From positions 496,001-560,000 of the forward strand of contig NZ_CP032544.1 in assembly GCF_003867075.1 (NCBI RefSeq): 64,000 bases of DNA, in the 5' to 3' direction. Within the stretch, counting starts at the first letter, position 1. Each line of letters begins with the position of its first letter. The notes under the pieces were generated by a model. It did not search any database. It was not told the DNA's origin and saw only the letters and a list, made by a program, of their open reading frames with translations. Shown one piece after another: positions 45,501 to 54,200 of this stretch. The DNA is from Tenacibaculum mesophilum (GTDB taxonomy: Bacteria; Bacteroidota; Bacteroidia; Flavobacteriales; Flavobacteriaceae). The translations under genes and the position numbers were made by a program.

Positions 45501-46545
45501 AGCACCCGAATTTGTAGAGGAATTACCAGCAGATGTAACAGTAAGTTGTGATACAATTCCAACTGCAGTAATTTTAACAGCAACCGATAATTGTGATGCT
45601 TCTGTAACTGTGAATTACTCAGAAGAATTTTCAGGACAAGACAATATATGTGCATCAGAGTATACAGTTACAAGAACATGGGCAGTAGAAGATTGTGCGG
45701 GTAATGAAGCTTCTCATACTCAAGTAATAACTATTGAAGATAATGAAGTACCACAATTGGTATCAACATTAGAAGACATTATAGTAGAATGTGATACTGT
45801 TCCTGATGTTCCAACTTTAGAATTTACAGACAATTGTTCTTCAAATGTAACACAAACTAACTTTGAGGAAACAAGTACGTTTGATGGAAGTGATAGCGAT
45901 TATACAATTACAAGAACATGGACAGTTACAGATGACTGTGGAAATGTAGCAGACTTTATACAGTATATTACAGTAACTGTAAAAACATCTGTAACAGAAA
46001 TAGTGGATTCAAGGTGTATTGACGATGGCGAAATTAACTTAAATGATTATTTGGCAAATCAAAGTGAAAACGGAACTTGGGAAGTGACTCAAGGAAGCGT
46101 TACAATATCTAATGATGGAAGTTTTGATCCGTCAGGAGTAAATTTAGGAGATTATGTGTTTACATATACATCATCAAATAGTAGTTGTTTAACAGTAACA
46201 GAAGTTACGATTAATATAAACGATGACTGTTTAGTATTACCATGTGGGCAAGAAGATGTGGTAATTTCAAAAGCAGTAACTCCTAATGGAGATTCATGGA
46301 ATGAGTTTTTCGAAGTTACAGGAGCTGAATCCTGTGGATTTATAGCCAATGTAAAAATATTTAACCGTTGGGGGGCTAGAGTTTTTGAATCTAAAAATTA
46401 TGCAAATAATTGGAACGGAACTTCAGATGGAGCAACGTTTGGATCAGCAGAAAGATTACCGGCTGGTACATATTACTACATTGTAATATTAGAAAATAGT
46501 GGGTTAAAACCATTTACAGGAGCAATTTACTTAGGAACTAAATAA
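39562..46545 (+). CDS. giant HYR-repeat adhesin with T9SS type B sorting domain
   Basis: A 2327-residue protein. Signal peptide 1-24; a non-repeated N-terminal region to about 590, including a DUF11-like segment (about 370-470); eleven near-identical 78-residue HYR-like repeats (611-1468), each with four cysteines; three more diverged modules; four about-83-residue repeats (1733-2062). The C-terminal 90 residues are the gliding-motility-associated type B domain (VTPNGDSWNEFF, FNRWGARVFES, LPAGTYYYIV). It should be exported by T9SS and displayed on the surface, as SprB is in gliding flavobacteria. A PorP/SprF partner and an OmpA protein follow directly. Confidence 0.9.
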   Translation: MKKITSFTLFFIVVFLVAGGKLEAQIKKGFQPRFSEAVKGNVTLIANNVLSRNKTTSYIGSDGNHDFSNNVFVDIDSDASTFNSSSANLSNPEPTVSCLSIKKAYLYWAAADKEEDNSSDEPNWDYNKVKLQLPGSLGYTTITADDVIYRGRDEIGHFVNDPYICFKDITSEVKALATPYGTYQVANVRAKEGSLTSHGGGNTGTSGGWQIVFVYESPTLPAKNISLFDGYAHVTSSVNNFEIGFSGFQTVPTGDVDVDVVIGALEGDRDLSGDRLQIKNTSNNWVDLSYSLRSSSNFFNSRIAKNGSNFIDRNPASTNTLGFDADVFALSNPGNSIIANNQTSATIRLTSNQETYGLFLIGLSVDVWKPDLAPLILSSSTNTSSVEDTVSFSVNIENNGNDNVKDLTIETTIPQEVDLIEPIIGLPFGVTYSYNTTTRLLTFDAIDGITDVGGTPYSLSFQVKVKEQCYFLEEMCSDKFQMQLIATYAGEENNSTQTTLSSKSVDSCGIGDNLPNEISINQPDEANWTTTVDSLDRTVSCEDSAALATAQLLTPEASCDLTITKIPGSFEASTTNCPVIGTYTNIWTFTDSCGRTSGQFTQTITVTDTSAPVLSATPADVSVDCEAIPSVPTITATDNCDSVVDVVFTEVSNTVVDGCGEIVRQWESTDNCGNTVSHTQTITVTDTSAPVLSATPADVSVDCEAIPAVPTITATDNCDSVVDVIFTEVSNTVVDGCGEIVRQWESTDNCGNTVSHTQTITVTDTTAPVLSATPADVSVDCEAIPSVPTITATDNCDSVVDVVFTEVSNTVVDGCGEIVRQWESTDNCGNTVSHTQTITVTDTTAPVLSATPADVSVDCEAIPSVPTITATDNCDSVVDVVFTEVNNTVVDGCGEIVRQWESTDNCGNTVSHTQTITVTDTTEPVLSATPADVSVDCEAIPSVPTITATDNCDSVVDVVFTEVSNTVVDGCGEIVRQWESTDNCGNTVSHTQTITVTDTTAPVLSATPADVSVDCEAIPAVPTITATDNCDSVVDVVFTEVSNTVVDGCGEIVRQWESTDNCGNTVSHTQTITVTDTTAPVLSATPADVSVDCEAIPAVPTITATDNCDSVVDVVFTEVSNTVVDGCGEIVRQWESTDNCGNTVSHIQSITVTDTTSPVLSATPADVSVDCEAIPAVPTITATDNCDSVVDVVFTEVSNTVVDGCGEIVRQWESTDNCGNTVSHTQTITVTDTTAPVLSAEPADVSVDCEAIPSVPTITATDNCDSVVDVVFTEVSNTVVDGCGEIVRQWESTDNCGNTVSHTQTITVTDTTAPVLSAEPADVSVDCEAIPSVPTITATDNCDSVVDVVFTEVSNTVVDGCGEIVRQWESTDNCGNTVSHTQTITVTDTTAPVLSATPADVSVDCEAIPAVPTITATDNCDSVVDVIFTEVSNTVVDGCGEIVRQWESTDNCGSTVSHTQTITVTDTTTPDFTVPVDITIYKDDNCTYDASIGITGDVTNESDNCDTTLDASYSDVESAGTCEGEVIVTRTWSLTDNCGNTTEKVQTITVKDNTAPIIDETNKNNIDIECGVGDTETTLQDWLNSNAGATATDNCSTVTWTNNYGNDTSVKCDGSYITVIFTATDACGNFSTTTAGYLIKDETPPTITQQPSDKTVECDGSGNTTELNAWLTSNGGATATDDCSIVTWSNNYTDLTYTCSFTGEVEVIFTAKDACGNTINTTPAKFIIEDTVAPEFVETLPAAEITVSCDNIPVMETLTATDNCDASVTVIPSEVTSGDDDACGSEYLITRKWTVSDCSGNTTTHIQVITVKDTVAPEFVETLPAAEIAVSCDNIPVMETLTATDNCDASVTVNYSEEFSGQDDICASEYTITRTWAVQDCAGNSTSHTQVVTVEDTTAPEFVEELPADAIVSCDTIPTAVILTATDNCDASVTVNYSEEFSGQDDACASEYTVTRTWTVEDCAGNETSHTQVVTVEDTQAPEFVEELPADVTVSCDTIPTAVILTATDNCDASVTVNYSEEFSGQDNICASEYTVTRTWAVEDCAGNEASHTQVITIEDNEVPQLVSTLEDIIVECDTVPDVPTLEFTDNCSSNVTQTNFEETSTFDGSDSDYTITRTWTVTDDCGNVADFIQYITVTVKTSVTEIVDSRCIDDGEINLNDYLANQSENGTWEVTQGSVTISNDGSFDPSGVNLGDYVFTYTSSNSSCLTVTEVTININDDCLVLPCGQEDVVISKAVTPNGDSWNEFFEVTGAESCGFIANVKIFNRWGARVFESKNYANNWNGTSDGATFGSAERLPAGTYYYIVILENSGLKPFTGAIYLGTK
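41392..43965 (+). repeat. eleven 234-bp tandem repeats in the adhesin gene
   Basis: Eleven in-frame copies of exactly 234 bp encode 78 residues beginning APVLSATPADVSVDCEAIP and ending TITVTDTT. Copies differ mainly at synonymous sites, plus a few residues (Ser/Ala in AIPS/AIPA, Thr/Glu in SAT/SAE, one SHIQS variant). Copies 9 and 10 are almost identical to each other, as are 6, 7 and 8. This points to recent copy exchange. Confidence 0.95.
44758..45747 (+). repeat. four ~83-residue HYR-like repeats in the adhesin gene
   Basis: Copies start at 44758, 45007, 45256 and 45502, giving periods of 249, 249, 246 and 246 bp. Each opens with APEFVE and contains TATDNCDASVTV. They are older and more diverged than the 234-bp block, and a final single module follows. 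Confidence 0.85.
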
Positions 46546-46555
46546 TATTATAGCT

Positions 46556-47497
46556 ATGAACCAAAATTACAAGCTATTAAAAGCAACTATTGTACTGTTT
46601 TTTGCAACAGTTTTAACAGTTCAATCACAACAGTTACCACAGTTTACTCAATATATGTATAATACAATTTCTATCAACCCTGCATATGCAGGAAGTAGAG
46701 AAGTACTGAGTATTGTTGGACTGCATAGAAGTCAGTGGGCAGGATTAGATAGAGCACCAGAAACACAAACCCTATCTATTCACACTCCACTTAGAAATGA
46801 TAAAATAGGATTAGGATTATCATTTATAAATGATCAATTAGGCTATGAAAATTTCACCTATTTATATGGAGATTTCTCATATACGATTCAGCTTAATGAG
46901 GATATAAAATTAGCTTTTGGACTTAAAGCAGGATTTACTCAATACAATATAGATGATGCTTTAATAGCCTCTGAAGGATCAGACCCAGGAATTTCAGGGG
47001 TTCAAAATAGATGGGAACCTAATTTTGGGAGCGGTTTATTATTACATACAAATAAATGGTATGTGGGGTTTTCAGCTCCAAGATTATTAAATATAGATCA
47101 TAATGATTTGGTTGTTAATGGAATTAATTACGGAATTATAGACAGAGTAAGTTATTATTTAACAGGAGGATATGTTTTTGATTTGAGTGATAATGTAAAG
47201 TTTAAGCCAGCGACGTTAATTAAAGCAACGAATGGAGCACCAGTATCATATGACATAACAGCAAACTTCTTATTCAATGAAAAATTTTGGTTAGGAGGTT
47301 CTTATAGAATCAATGAAAACACAGGAGCTTTAGGGGCTTTAGTAGATATTCAAGTATCTCGTCAGTTCCGAATAGGTTACGCGTACGAGCATCCATTATC
47401 AGACATTAATCAATACTCAAATGGTACACATGAAATATTATTAATGTTTGAGTTATTTCCTAAGTCATATAGAACGAAATCTCCTAGATATTTTTAA
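46556..47497 (+). CDS. PorP/SprF family T9SS membrane protein
   Basis: The 313-residue outer-membrane beta-barrel protein opens with a signal peptide and the family hallmark PQFTQYMYNTISINPAYAGSRE. PorP/SprF proteins attach or help export type B-domain cargo such as SprB. It starts ten bases after the adhesin stop codon and ends 11 bases before the OmpA-type gene, so the three are one operon. The obvious partner is the giant adhesin. Confidence 0.93.
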   Translation: MNQNYKLLKATIVLFFATVLTVQSQQLPQFTQYMYNTISINPAYAGSREVLSIVGLHRSQWAGLDRAPETQTLSIHTPLRNDKIGLGLSFINDQLGYENFTYLYGDFSYTIQLNEDIKLAFGLKAGFTQYNIDDALIASEGSDPGISGVQNRWEPNFGSGLLLHTNKWYVGFSAPRLLNIDHNDLVVNGINYGIIDRVSYYLTGGYVFDLSDNVKFKPATLIKATNGAPVSYDITANFLFNEKFWLGGSYRINENTGALGALVDIQVSRQFRIGYAYEHPLSDINQYSNGTHEILLMFELFPKSYRTKSPRYF

Positions 47498-47508
47498 GAA
47501 GGATAGTT

Positions 47509-49398
47509 ATGAAGACAAAAATTACACTGATACTACTTTTTTTATCAAGCTTTGTATTTTCTCAAAGAAAAATAGCAAATAAATTTTATAAAGAATATGC
47601 GTATGTAAAAGCAGCTGAGTTTTATAAAAAAGCCATAAACGAAGGAGATGATGGGGTGGATATGATAACAAGGTTGGCAGATTGTTATTATAATAACTCA
47701 AACTCTAAACAAGCTGCTTATTGGTATGGAGTTGCTTCAAATAGAAAAGAAAACTTAACTGATGACGCTATATATAAGTATGTACAGTCACTTAGAAGTA
47801 TAGGAGAGTATGACAAAGCAGATAAATGGCTTCAAAAGATATCTGACAAAGCGTTAAAAGTAAAAAATGTTGACTATAATAAATTAAAAACACTTAATAA
47901 AGACTCTGTAGTAGTAGCAAACTTAGAAATTAATACTAAAAACTCAGAGTTTGGAACGTATGTACATGGACAAAAACTATATTTTGCTTCGACAAGAAAA
48001 AAAGATGGTGAAATTTATGAATGGAATAACCAACCGTATTTAGACTTATATCAAGCCAAAATTATTAAAAATAAAAAAGATGAAGATAGTATAGCAAGTG
48101 TTATTCCTATTGTATCTTCTAAAATTAATACGGGTTTTCATGAATCGAGTGTAGCAATAACTAAAGACGGGAAAACGTTATATTTTACAAGAAATAATTT
48201 AAACGAAAAGAAAAAACTAGAGTATAGTAAAAAAGGTACATCACATTTAAAAATATTCAAAGCTACGTTGGTTAATGGGCAATGGGATAATATTGAAGAG
48301 TTACCGTTTAATGATAAAATGTATTCTAGTGGACATCCAGCATTGAGTCCGGATGATAAAACATTATATTTTGTATCTGATAGACCAGATAGTTATGGGT
48401 TAACGGATATTTATAAAGTAGCTATTTTAGCTAATGGAGAGTATGGAGCACCAATAAACTTAGGAGATAAAATAAATACAAAAGGAAGAGAAATGTTTCC
48501 TTTTGTAGCTAAAGATTATACCTTATATTTCTCTTCGGATGGTTATGCAAATTTAGGATTATTAGATATTTTTAAATCTGATTTACTAAAAAATAACTCG
48601 TCAGAAGTTATAAATATAGGAGCTCCATTTAATAGTGGATATGATGATTTTGCTTTCTTTTATAATGAAGATGCAAAAACAGGGTACTTTTCTTCTAACC
48701 GACCAGGAGGAAAAGGACAGGATGATTTATATAAGTTTAAAACCTTAAAGTGTAAACAATATATTAAAGGGAGAACTTTTGATAAAAGAACAAAAGAAAT
48801 TTTACCTAACACTTTAGTAGAGCTTATAGACTTTAAAGGAAAAGTTGTAAAAAGGTTCGTAACTCAAGAAGATGCCACTTACGTTTTTGAAGTTGAATGT
48901 GAGAAGAAATTTTCTTTAAGAGGAACAAAACTAGATTATAAAGATGACTTCATTAATAATATTGAAACGACAGATGTAAGAGGTATAGAAATAGAGCGTG
49001 ATTTATATTTAACACCATTAATTATAGGAAACGAAATAGTAATAGATCCTATATTTTTCGATTTTGATAAATGGAATATACGACCAGATGCAGCTTATGA
49101 ACTAGAGCATATTGTACGAGTAATGAAGAATCATCCAAAAATGATTATTAAAATTGAAGCTCATACAGATAGTAGGGGTAGTGATAAATACAATGAGATT
49201 TTATCAGATAGAAGAGCTAAATCTACCAGAGATTATATTTTTTCAAGAGGTATAGCTACCAACAGGATAGAAAGTGCTATTGGTTATGGAGAAAAGCAGT
49301 TGGTGAACAAATGTTCTAATGGTGTACCTTGTTCAGATGAAGAGCATCAAGAAAACAGACGCTCAAAATTTATAATTGTTAATGATTATAAAAAATAA
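47509..49398 (+). CDS. OmpA-family protein with TPR and PD40 propeller
   Basis: The order in this 629-residue protein is: signal peptide (1-18), TPR-like helices (about 25-140), PD40/WD40-like beta-propeller repeats (about 150-425, with LYFASTR, LYFTRNN, LYFVSDRPD, LYFSSDG, GYFSSNRPGG), a carboxypeptidase-regulatory-like beta domain (about 430-505), and a C-terminal OmpA peptidoglycan-binding domain (about 515-625, FDFDKWNIRP, EAHTDSRGSDKYN, LSDRRA). It resembles PorE-type T9SS accessory proteins. It is the last gene of the adhesin operon and is probably a cell-wall anchor. Confidence 0.9.
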   Translation: MKTKITLILLFLSSFVFSQRKIANKFYKEYAYVKAAEFYKKAINEGDDGVDMITRLADCYYNNSNSKQAAYWYGVASNRKENLTDDAIYKYVQSLRSIGEYDKADKWLQKISDKALKVKNVDYNKLKTLNKDSVVVANLEINTKNSEFGTYVHGQKLYFASTRKKDGEIYEWNNQPYLDLYQAKIIKNKKDEDSIASVIPIVSSKINTGFHESSVAITKDGKTLYFTRNNLNEKKKLEYSKKGTSHLKIFKATLVNGQWDNIEELPFNDKMYSSGHPALSPDDKTLYFVSDRPDSYGLTDIYKVAILANGEYGAPINLGDKINTKGREMFPFVAKDYTLYFSSDGYANLGLLDIFKSDLLKNNSSEVINIGAPFNSGYDDFAFFYNEDAKTGYFSSNRPGGKGQDDLYKFKTLKCKQYIKGRTFDKRTKEILPNTLVELIDFKGKVVKRFVTQEDATYVFEVECEKKFSLRGTKLDYKDDFINNIETTDVRGIEIERDLYLTPLIIGNEIVIDPIFFDFDKWNIRPDAAYELEHIVRVMKNHPKMIIKIEAHTDSRGSDKYNEILSDRRAKSTRDYIFSRGIATNRIESAIGYGEKQLVNKCSNGVPCSDEEHQENRRSKFIIVNDYKK

Positions 49399-49402
49399 TA
49401 TC

Positions 49403-49437
49403 TAAGACCTCTATTTATTTTAAAAATAGAGGTCTTA
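49403..49437. terminator. bidirectional terminator between convergent genes
   Basis: A 14-bp stem (TAAGACCTCTATTT at 49403-49416, pairing with 49424-49437) lies between the OmpA-type gene and the convergent CAP-domain gene. Confidence 0.75.
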
Positions 49438-49450
49438 TCAAGTATTGTTG

Positions 49451-49942
49451 TTATTTTTTTACAAAAATATTGGTATAGTACCATGTACCACCAGTGTTTT
49501 TTTCGGCAGTCACTTCAAAATGGGTAAAATCACCTTCAATATTTTTTCGATGTCCCTCGCTTTTAATCCATCCATTAACAACAGATTCAGCAGTAGAATA
49601 TCCATAAGCTACATTTTCAGCAACCTTAATAGCATTTGTGTTTTCAACTAAATAATCTTTACGATCATGAAAAAAATCGTGAGAAAGCTCTTTTTTCTTT
49701 ATCATATACATAGTATGATTATATGTTTGAGATTTTATAGCTTCAAGTTTTTTTAAAGTAGATAAGCCTTTGCTTAATCTATAATCATTAATAAGATCAA
49801 GAATTTCATTTTCTATTGATTTTTCTTCTATGCTAACGGTAGAATCAGAAGGAGAGTCAATTAATTCATTTTCATTTGAAGAACAAGAAAAGAAAACTAA
49901 GGCACAACATAGTACCAATAACTTAAAGGGGAAGTTATTCAT
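49451..49942 (-). CDS. CAP-domain (SCP/PR1-like) lipoprotein
   Basis: The 163-residue protein has a lipoprotein signal peptide with lipobox ALVFFSC (Cys near residue 20). A CAP domain covers about 45-160: LDLINDYRLSKGLSTL, the HTMYM helix, ELSHDFFHDR, VAENVAYGY and GWIKSEGHRKNI. Histidine and glutamate residues of the CAP cavity are visible. The molecular role of bacterial CAP proteins is mostly unknown. It is monocistronic. Confidence 0.87.
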   Translation of the reverse strand: MNNFPFKLLVLCCALVFFSCSSNENELIDSPSDSTVSIEEKSIENEILDLINDYRLSKGLSTLKKLEAIKSQTYNHTMYMIKKKELSHDFFHDRKDYLVENTNAIKVAENVAYGYSTAESVVNGWIKSEGHRKNIEGDFTHFEVTAEKNTGGTWYYTNIFVKK

Positions 49943-50045
49943 TTTTAATAGGGGTTAGGGGTTAAATTATTTTAAAAGTCCAAAAATAGTACAAAATACA
50001 ATTTAAAACAAGTTTCTTTTTATGCTTAAACGTATTTTTGTATGA

Positions 50046-50483
50046 TTAGATAGCCTGTTTTATAAAGTCTTCATATTCATAAAAAAACAGTTCAAACTGT
50101 GTCATAGTCTCTACAAAAAACTCATAACAATCTCTCCAAGTATCTTTATTGTGAATACTAAATTTTTTATCAAAAGGGATATAAATTCTACGAATAATTT
50201 TGTGATTGTTTAACTCAAAATTATCATCAAATATAACTTCAGGTAAATATTCTGTTTCCAATATTTTCTTCAAAGAAAGAAGTTGATCGTAAAGTAATTC
50301 ATTGGCTACATCTTCTGGATGTTCGAAATCTAAACAAACTGAAGCGTTTTTTCTATCCGCTTGAAATTTAAAAGCAAATCCCTTTATTTTGGTATTGTAT
50401 AACAACCATTTTCTTGGAAAAGATTTTCCAAAACTAGTCCAAAATTCTTTACGCAATCGGGCAGATTCTTCTTTACTAAACAC
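50046..50483 (-). CDS. DUF4268 family protein
   Basis: This 145-residue protein is a full-length DUF4268 protein (FWTSFGKSFPRKWLLYNTKIKGFAFKF near the N-terminus). The domain is found alone or next to nuclease-like domains; its own activity is not established. It has no signal peptide. It shares one base with the miaE gene upstream, so the two are translationally coupled, which is the only functional hint. Confidence 0.75.
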   Translation of the reverse strand: MFSKEESARLRKEFWTSFGKSFPRKWLLYNTKIKGFAFKFQADRKNASVCLDFEHPEDVANELLYDQLLSLKKILETEYLPEVIFDDNFELNNHKIIRRIYIPFDKKFSIHNKDTWRDCYEFFVETMTQFELFFYEYEDFIKQAI

Positions 50484-51064
50484 TATCCGTGAACTTTTGC
50501 AGTTTTACCTCTTTCTCGCATCATTTCGGCTTCGAAAGCCAATAAATCTTCCCATTTTTTATCAACGATTTCACGATCCATATACTTACGAGCATACCCT
50601 AAAAATAAGGTATAATGATTTGCTTCAGAAACCATTAAATCCAAATAAAATTTAGATAATTGTTCATCTTCCATATTATCAGCAAAAACCTTAAAACGTT
50701 CACAGCTACGTGCTTCTATTAGAGCAGCAACTAAAAGTCTGTGAATTAGCGCTTCTGTTCTATTACCTGTATGAGGGAAAAATTTTTGCAATTTTAAAGC
50801 ATAATCGTTTTTAGTAGCCTGTCCTAAAACCATATCTCGCTCTATCATTATGTTATGTACCATCCTAAAATGTTCCATTTCTTCAATAGCAATATCACTC
50901 ATATCTTTAACAAGTTCAGTTTCTTCAGAGTAATTGATAATAATTGACACAGCATTTGAAGCAGCTTTTTGTTCAGCAAAAGCATGATCTGTTAATAGTT
51001 GTTCTAATCCGTTTTTAGCAACTTCAACCCATGAAGTTTCTGTGTCAAATTGTAATCCAAGCAT
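50483..51064 (-). CDS. miaE: tRNA-(ms2io6A) hydroxylase
   Basis: MiaE is a di-iron ferritin-like enzyme that hydroxylates the isopentenyl group of ms2i6A37 in tRNA. The 193-residue protein has the iron-ligand helices EEMEHF (about 62-67), EARSCERF and SEANHY. The length fits the family. It overlaps the DUF4268 gene by one base. Confidence 0.88.
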   Translation of the reverse strand: MLGLQFDTETSWVEVAKNGLEQLLTDHAFAEQKAASNAVSIIINYSEETELVKDMSDIAIEEMEHFRMVHNIMIERDMVLGQATKNDYALKLQKFFPHTGNRTEALIHRLLVAALIEARSCERFKVFADNMEDEQLSKFYLDLMVSEANHYTLFLGYARKYMDREIVDKKWEDLLAFEAEMMRERGKTAKVHG

Positions 51065-51298
51065 AATGTGTAATTGAGGTTGTAAAAGTAAAAAATATAA
51101 GTGCTAATTGTATTATAAATACTCTAAAAATGGTAAATTTGTTGCTGAAAAAATCTCTTAAGAAAATTGCTTTAAAAAATATTGATCCGAATTACGAATA
51201 CTAAATAGATTGCTACAAATTCTAAATAGGGTAATATTTTAAAAATATTTTTCAGTAGTTTTAGATAAAATAGAGAAAGACAGAAAACTTCTAAGGAA

Positions 51299-54200
51299 AT
51301 GAAATTACAGTTACAAAAAAAAATGGGAAAAATTATTGGCGCTTTAGCATTAGTCTTTTTAATGATTACAGCTAATTCGTGTAAAAAAACAGTTACTACA
51401 GAAAGTAATGTAAATGAATTTGGTGAATATATTAGTGGTTTTCCAGATAAGCTAATATCGGTAAACCCTAACTTAAAATTTGTATTAAAAAATAAAGTCA
51501 CGACAAACTTTGATGCCACTGAAGTTATTACTACAAAACCAGCTATAAAAGGAGAAGTAGTTTTAAATGATAATGAGTTAGTTTTTGTTCCAGCTGAAAA
51601 ACTAAAAAGCAATCAAGAGTATTTAATAACACTTCATTTATCTAAATTATATGAAGATATAGAGGAAGATTTAGAGAACTTTACTGTTAAAGTGAAAACT
51701 AAAGAATTATTATTCAACGTTTCTTTACAAGCTCCAAGTGTTCATAATAAAAAACTATATGCAGTAGAAGGAGAGTTAATTGCTAGTGATATTATAGAAA
51801 CGGAAAAAATTCCATCTTTAATTAGAGCTACATATAATGGGAAAGAAAAAGCTATAAAGTTTAGTACTGTAGGTAAAGTAAGTTCTAAAGTTTACTTTAA
51901 GATAGACAGTATAGAGCGCTATGAGGAAGACAAACAATTAAAGGTAGAGTGGACTGGAACACCAATTCAGTCAGAGTCCAAAGGAAGTAGAGAAGTTACC
52001 ATAACAGGAAAAAACAACTTTAAGATATTAAATGTTGAAGTTATTGATATAGATAAACAACATATTGAAATAAGCTTCTCAGACCCATTACAAAAATCAC
52101 AAAATTTAAAAGGACTTATTCAGTTTTTAAATACTCAAAAAAGAGCTTTTACATACAAGATAAATAGTAACAAAGTAACAGTATATCCAAAATCATCATT
52201 TACACAAAAAGTTGATTTAGAGATTTTCAAAGGAATTAAGAGTGTGGATGGTTATACTTTAAAAGAAAACACAATTAAAACGGTTTATTTTGAAGAATTA
52301 AAGCCTGCGGTAAAGTTTATAAAGAGTGGATCAATACTTCCAAACTCTAATAACCTAAAAATAAATTTTAGTGCAGTTAACTTAAAAGCGGTTGATGCTA
52401 CAATTTACAAAGTATATAAGGAAAATGTATTGCAATTTTTACAAAATAATAGTTTAAGTAATCAAGGAAATTTACGTTATGTAGGGCGTCCTGTAGCTAA
52501 ATACACAGTAAACCTTGGTAATCAAGGATTAGATCTAAGTAAAGAAAATGCTTTTGCTATTGATTTAGCAGAAATAATAAAAGTGGAAAACGGAGCGATG
52601 TATAGAGTCGAGTTTTCATTTAATAAAGACTATTCAAATTATAAATGTGCAGAAGGTGTTTCAACGAAAACCATCGTTTTCGGAAAAAAGGAGATAGATA
52701 CCAAAAGCTATGACAACCCTAATTACTATGACGATTATTACTACGATTATAATTGGAGAGATAGAGAGGATCCTTGCACAACGTCATACTATTATAACAA
52801 AGATATTAGTACAAATATTTTAGCTACCAATATTGGAGTTATAATTAAAAAAGGAAATAATAATAAAACGTTAGTAGCAGTAACAGATATACTTACCACA
52901 GATGCTATAGAAGGAGCAAAAGTAACTTTATATAATTTACAAAAGCAAGAAGTAGCTTCAGAAACAACTAATAAAGAAGGAGTAGTTTCTTTTTCTGATG
53001 TTACTAATGCCTTTTTTGCAGTAGTTACTAAAAACAACAATACAACTTATGTGAAGTTGAAAGACGGTGATGCACTTTCAATGAGTAAGTTTGATGTTTC
53101 TGGAGTGAAATTACAAGAAGGAATCAAAGGGTATATTTATGGAGAACGAGGAGTTTGGAGACCAGGAGATCAATTGTTTTTAACTTTTGTTTTAAACGAT
53201 AATGCGAATCCAATTCCAGAGGAACACCCAATAAAATTTGAATTAATAAATCCGCAAGGAAAAATAATCGATAGAAAAGTACTTCCAAAAAAATCAAACA
53301 ATGTATACACATACGCTCCTATAACAAACCTAGAAGCTATTACTGGTAATTGGAAGTTACGTGTAAGTGTTGGCGGAGCTGTTTTCAATAAAACATTAAA
53401 GATTGAAACCATAAAACCGAATCGATTAAAGATAAAACTAGCTACAGATGCAGAGTTCATCAAAGCAAATTCAACTATTACAGGAAATGTAGAAGTAAAA
53501 TGGTTACATGGAGCAATAGCAAGAGGATTAAAGTTAGATATCAACGGGAAATTCTCACAAACCAATACGGAGTTTTCAAAATTCAAAAACTATAATTTTG
53601 ATGATGTAACTCGTCGATTTGGAACAGAAGAGTTTAAAGTGCTAAAAGGAAGTTTAAGTAATGAAGGAACTACTAAGTTCTCGGTAAAACCTAAATTAGA
53701 TAGTAAAGCTCCAGGAATGTTAAGAGCGAGTTTTATTACAAAAGTGTATGAAAATGGAGGTGACTTTAGTACAGATGTGTTCTCTAACAAAGTGTCACCG
53801 TATACTTCGTATGCTGGATTACAAGATGCTGAAGAACCACAATCTAAAAACTATTTATTTACAGATGAAAACTATACATTTAATGTAGCTTCAGTAAATG
53901 AAGAAGGAGTAGGAATAGCAAATACTTTAGAAGTAAATGTATATAAATTATCATGGCGTTGGTGGTGGAGTACTTCTGATAATGGATTGTCTAGTTATGA
54001 TGGTACACGTTATCATGAACCTTATAAGAAATTAAAAGTAACAACAAATGCAAGCGGTAAAGGAACCTTTACATTAAAGGTTGACGAAAATGATTGGGGA
54101 CGTTATTTAATAAAAGTAAAAGACTCAAAAAGTAAGCATGTTACCTCAAATGTGGTTTATTTTGATTGGCCTTCTTGGTATGCTAAAAAGAAAGGAAATC

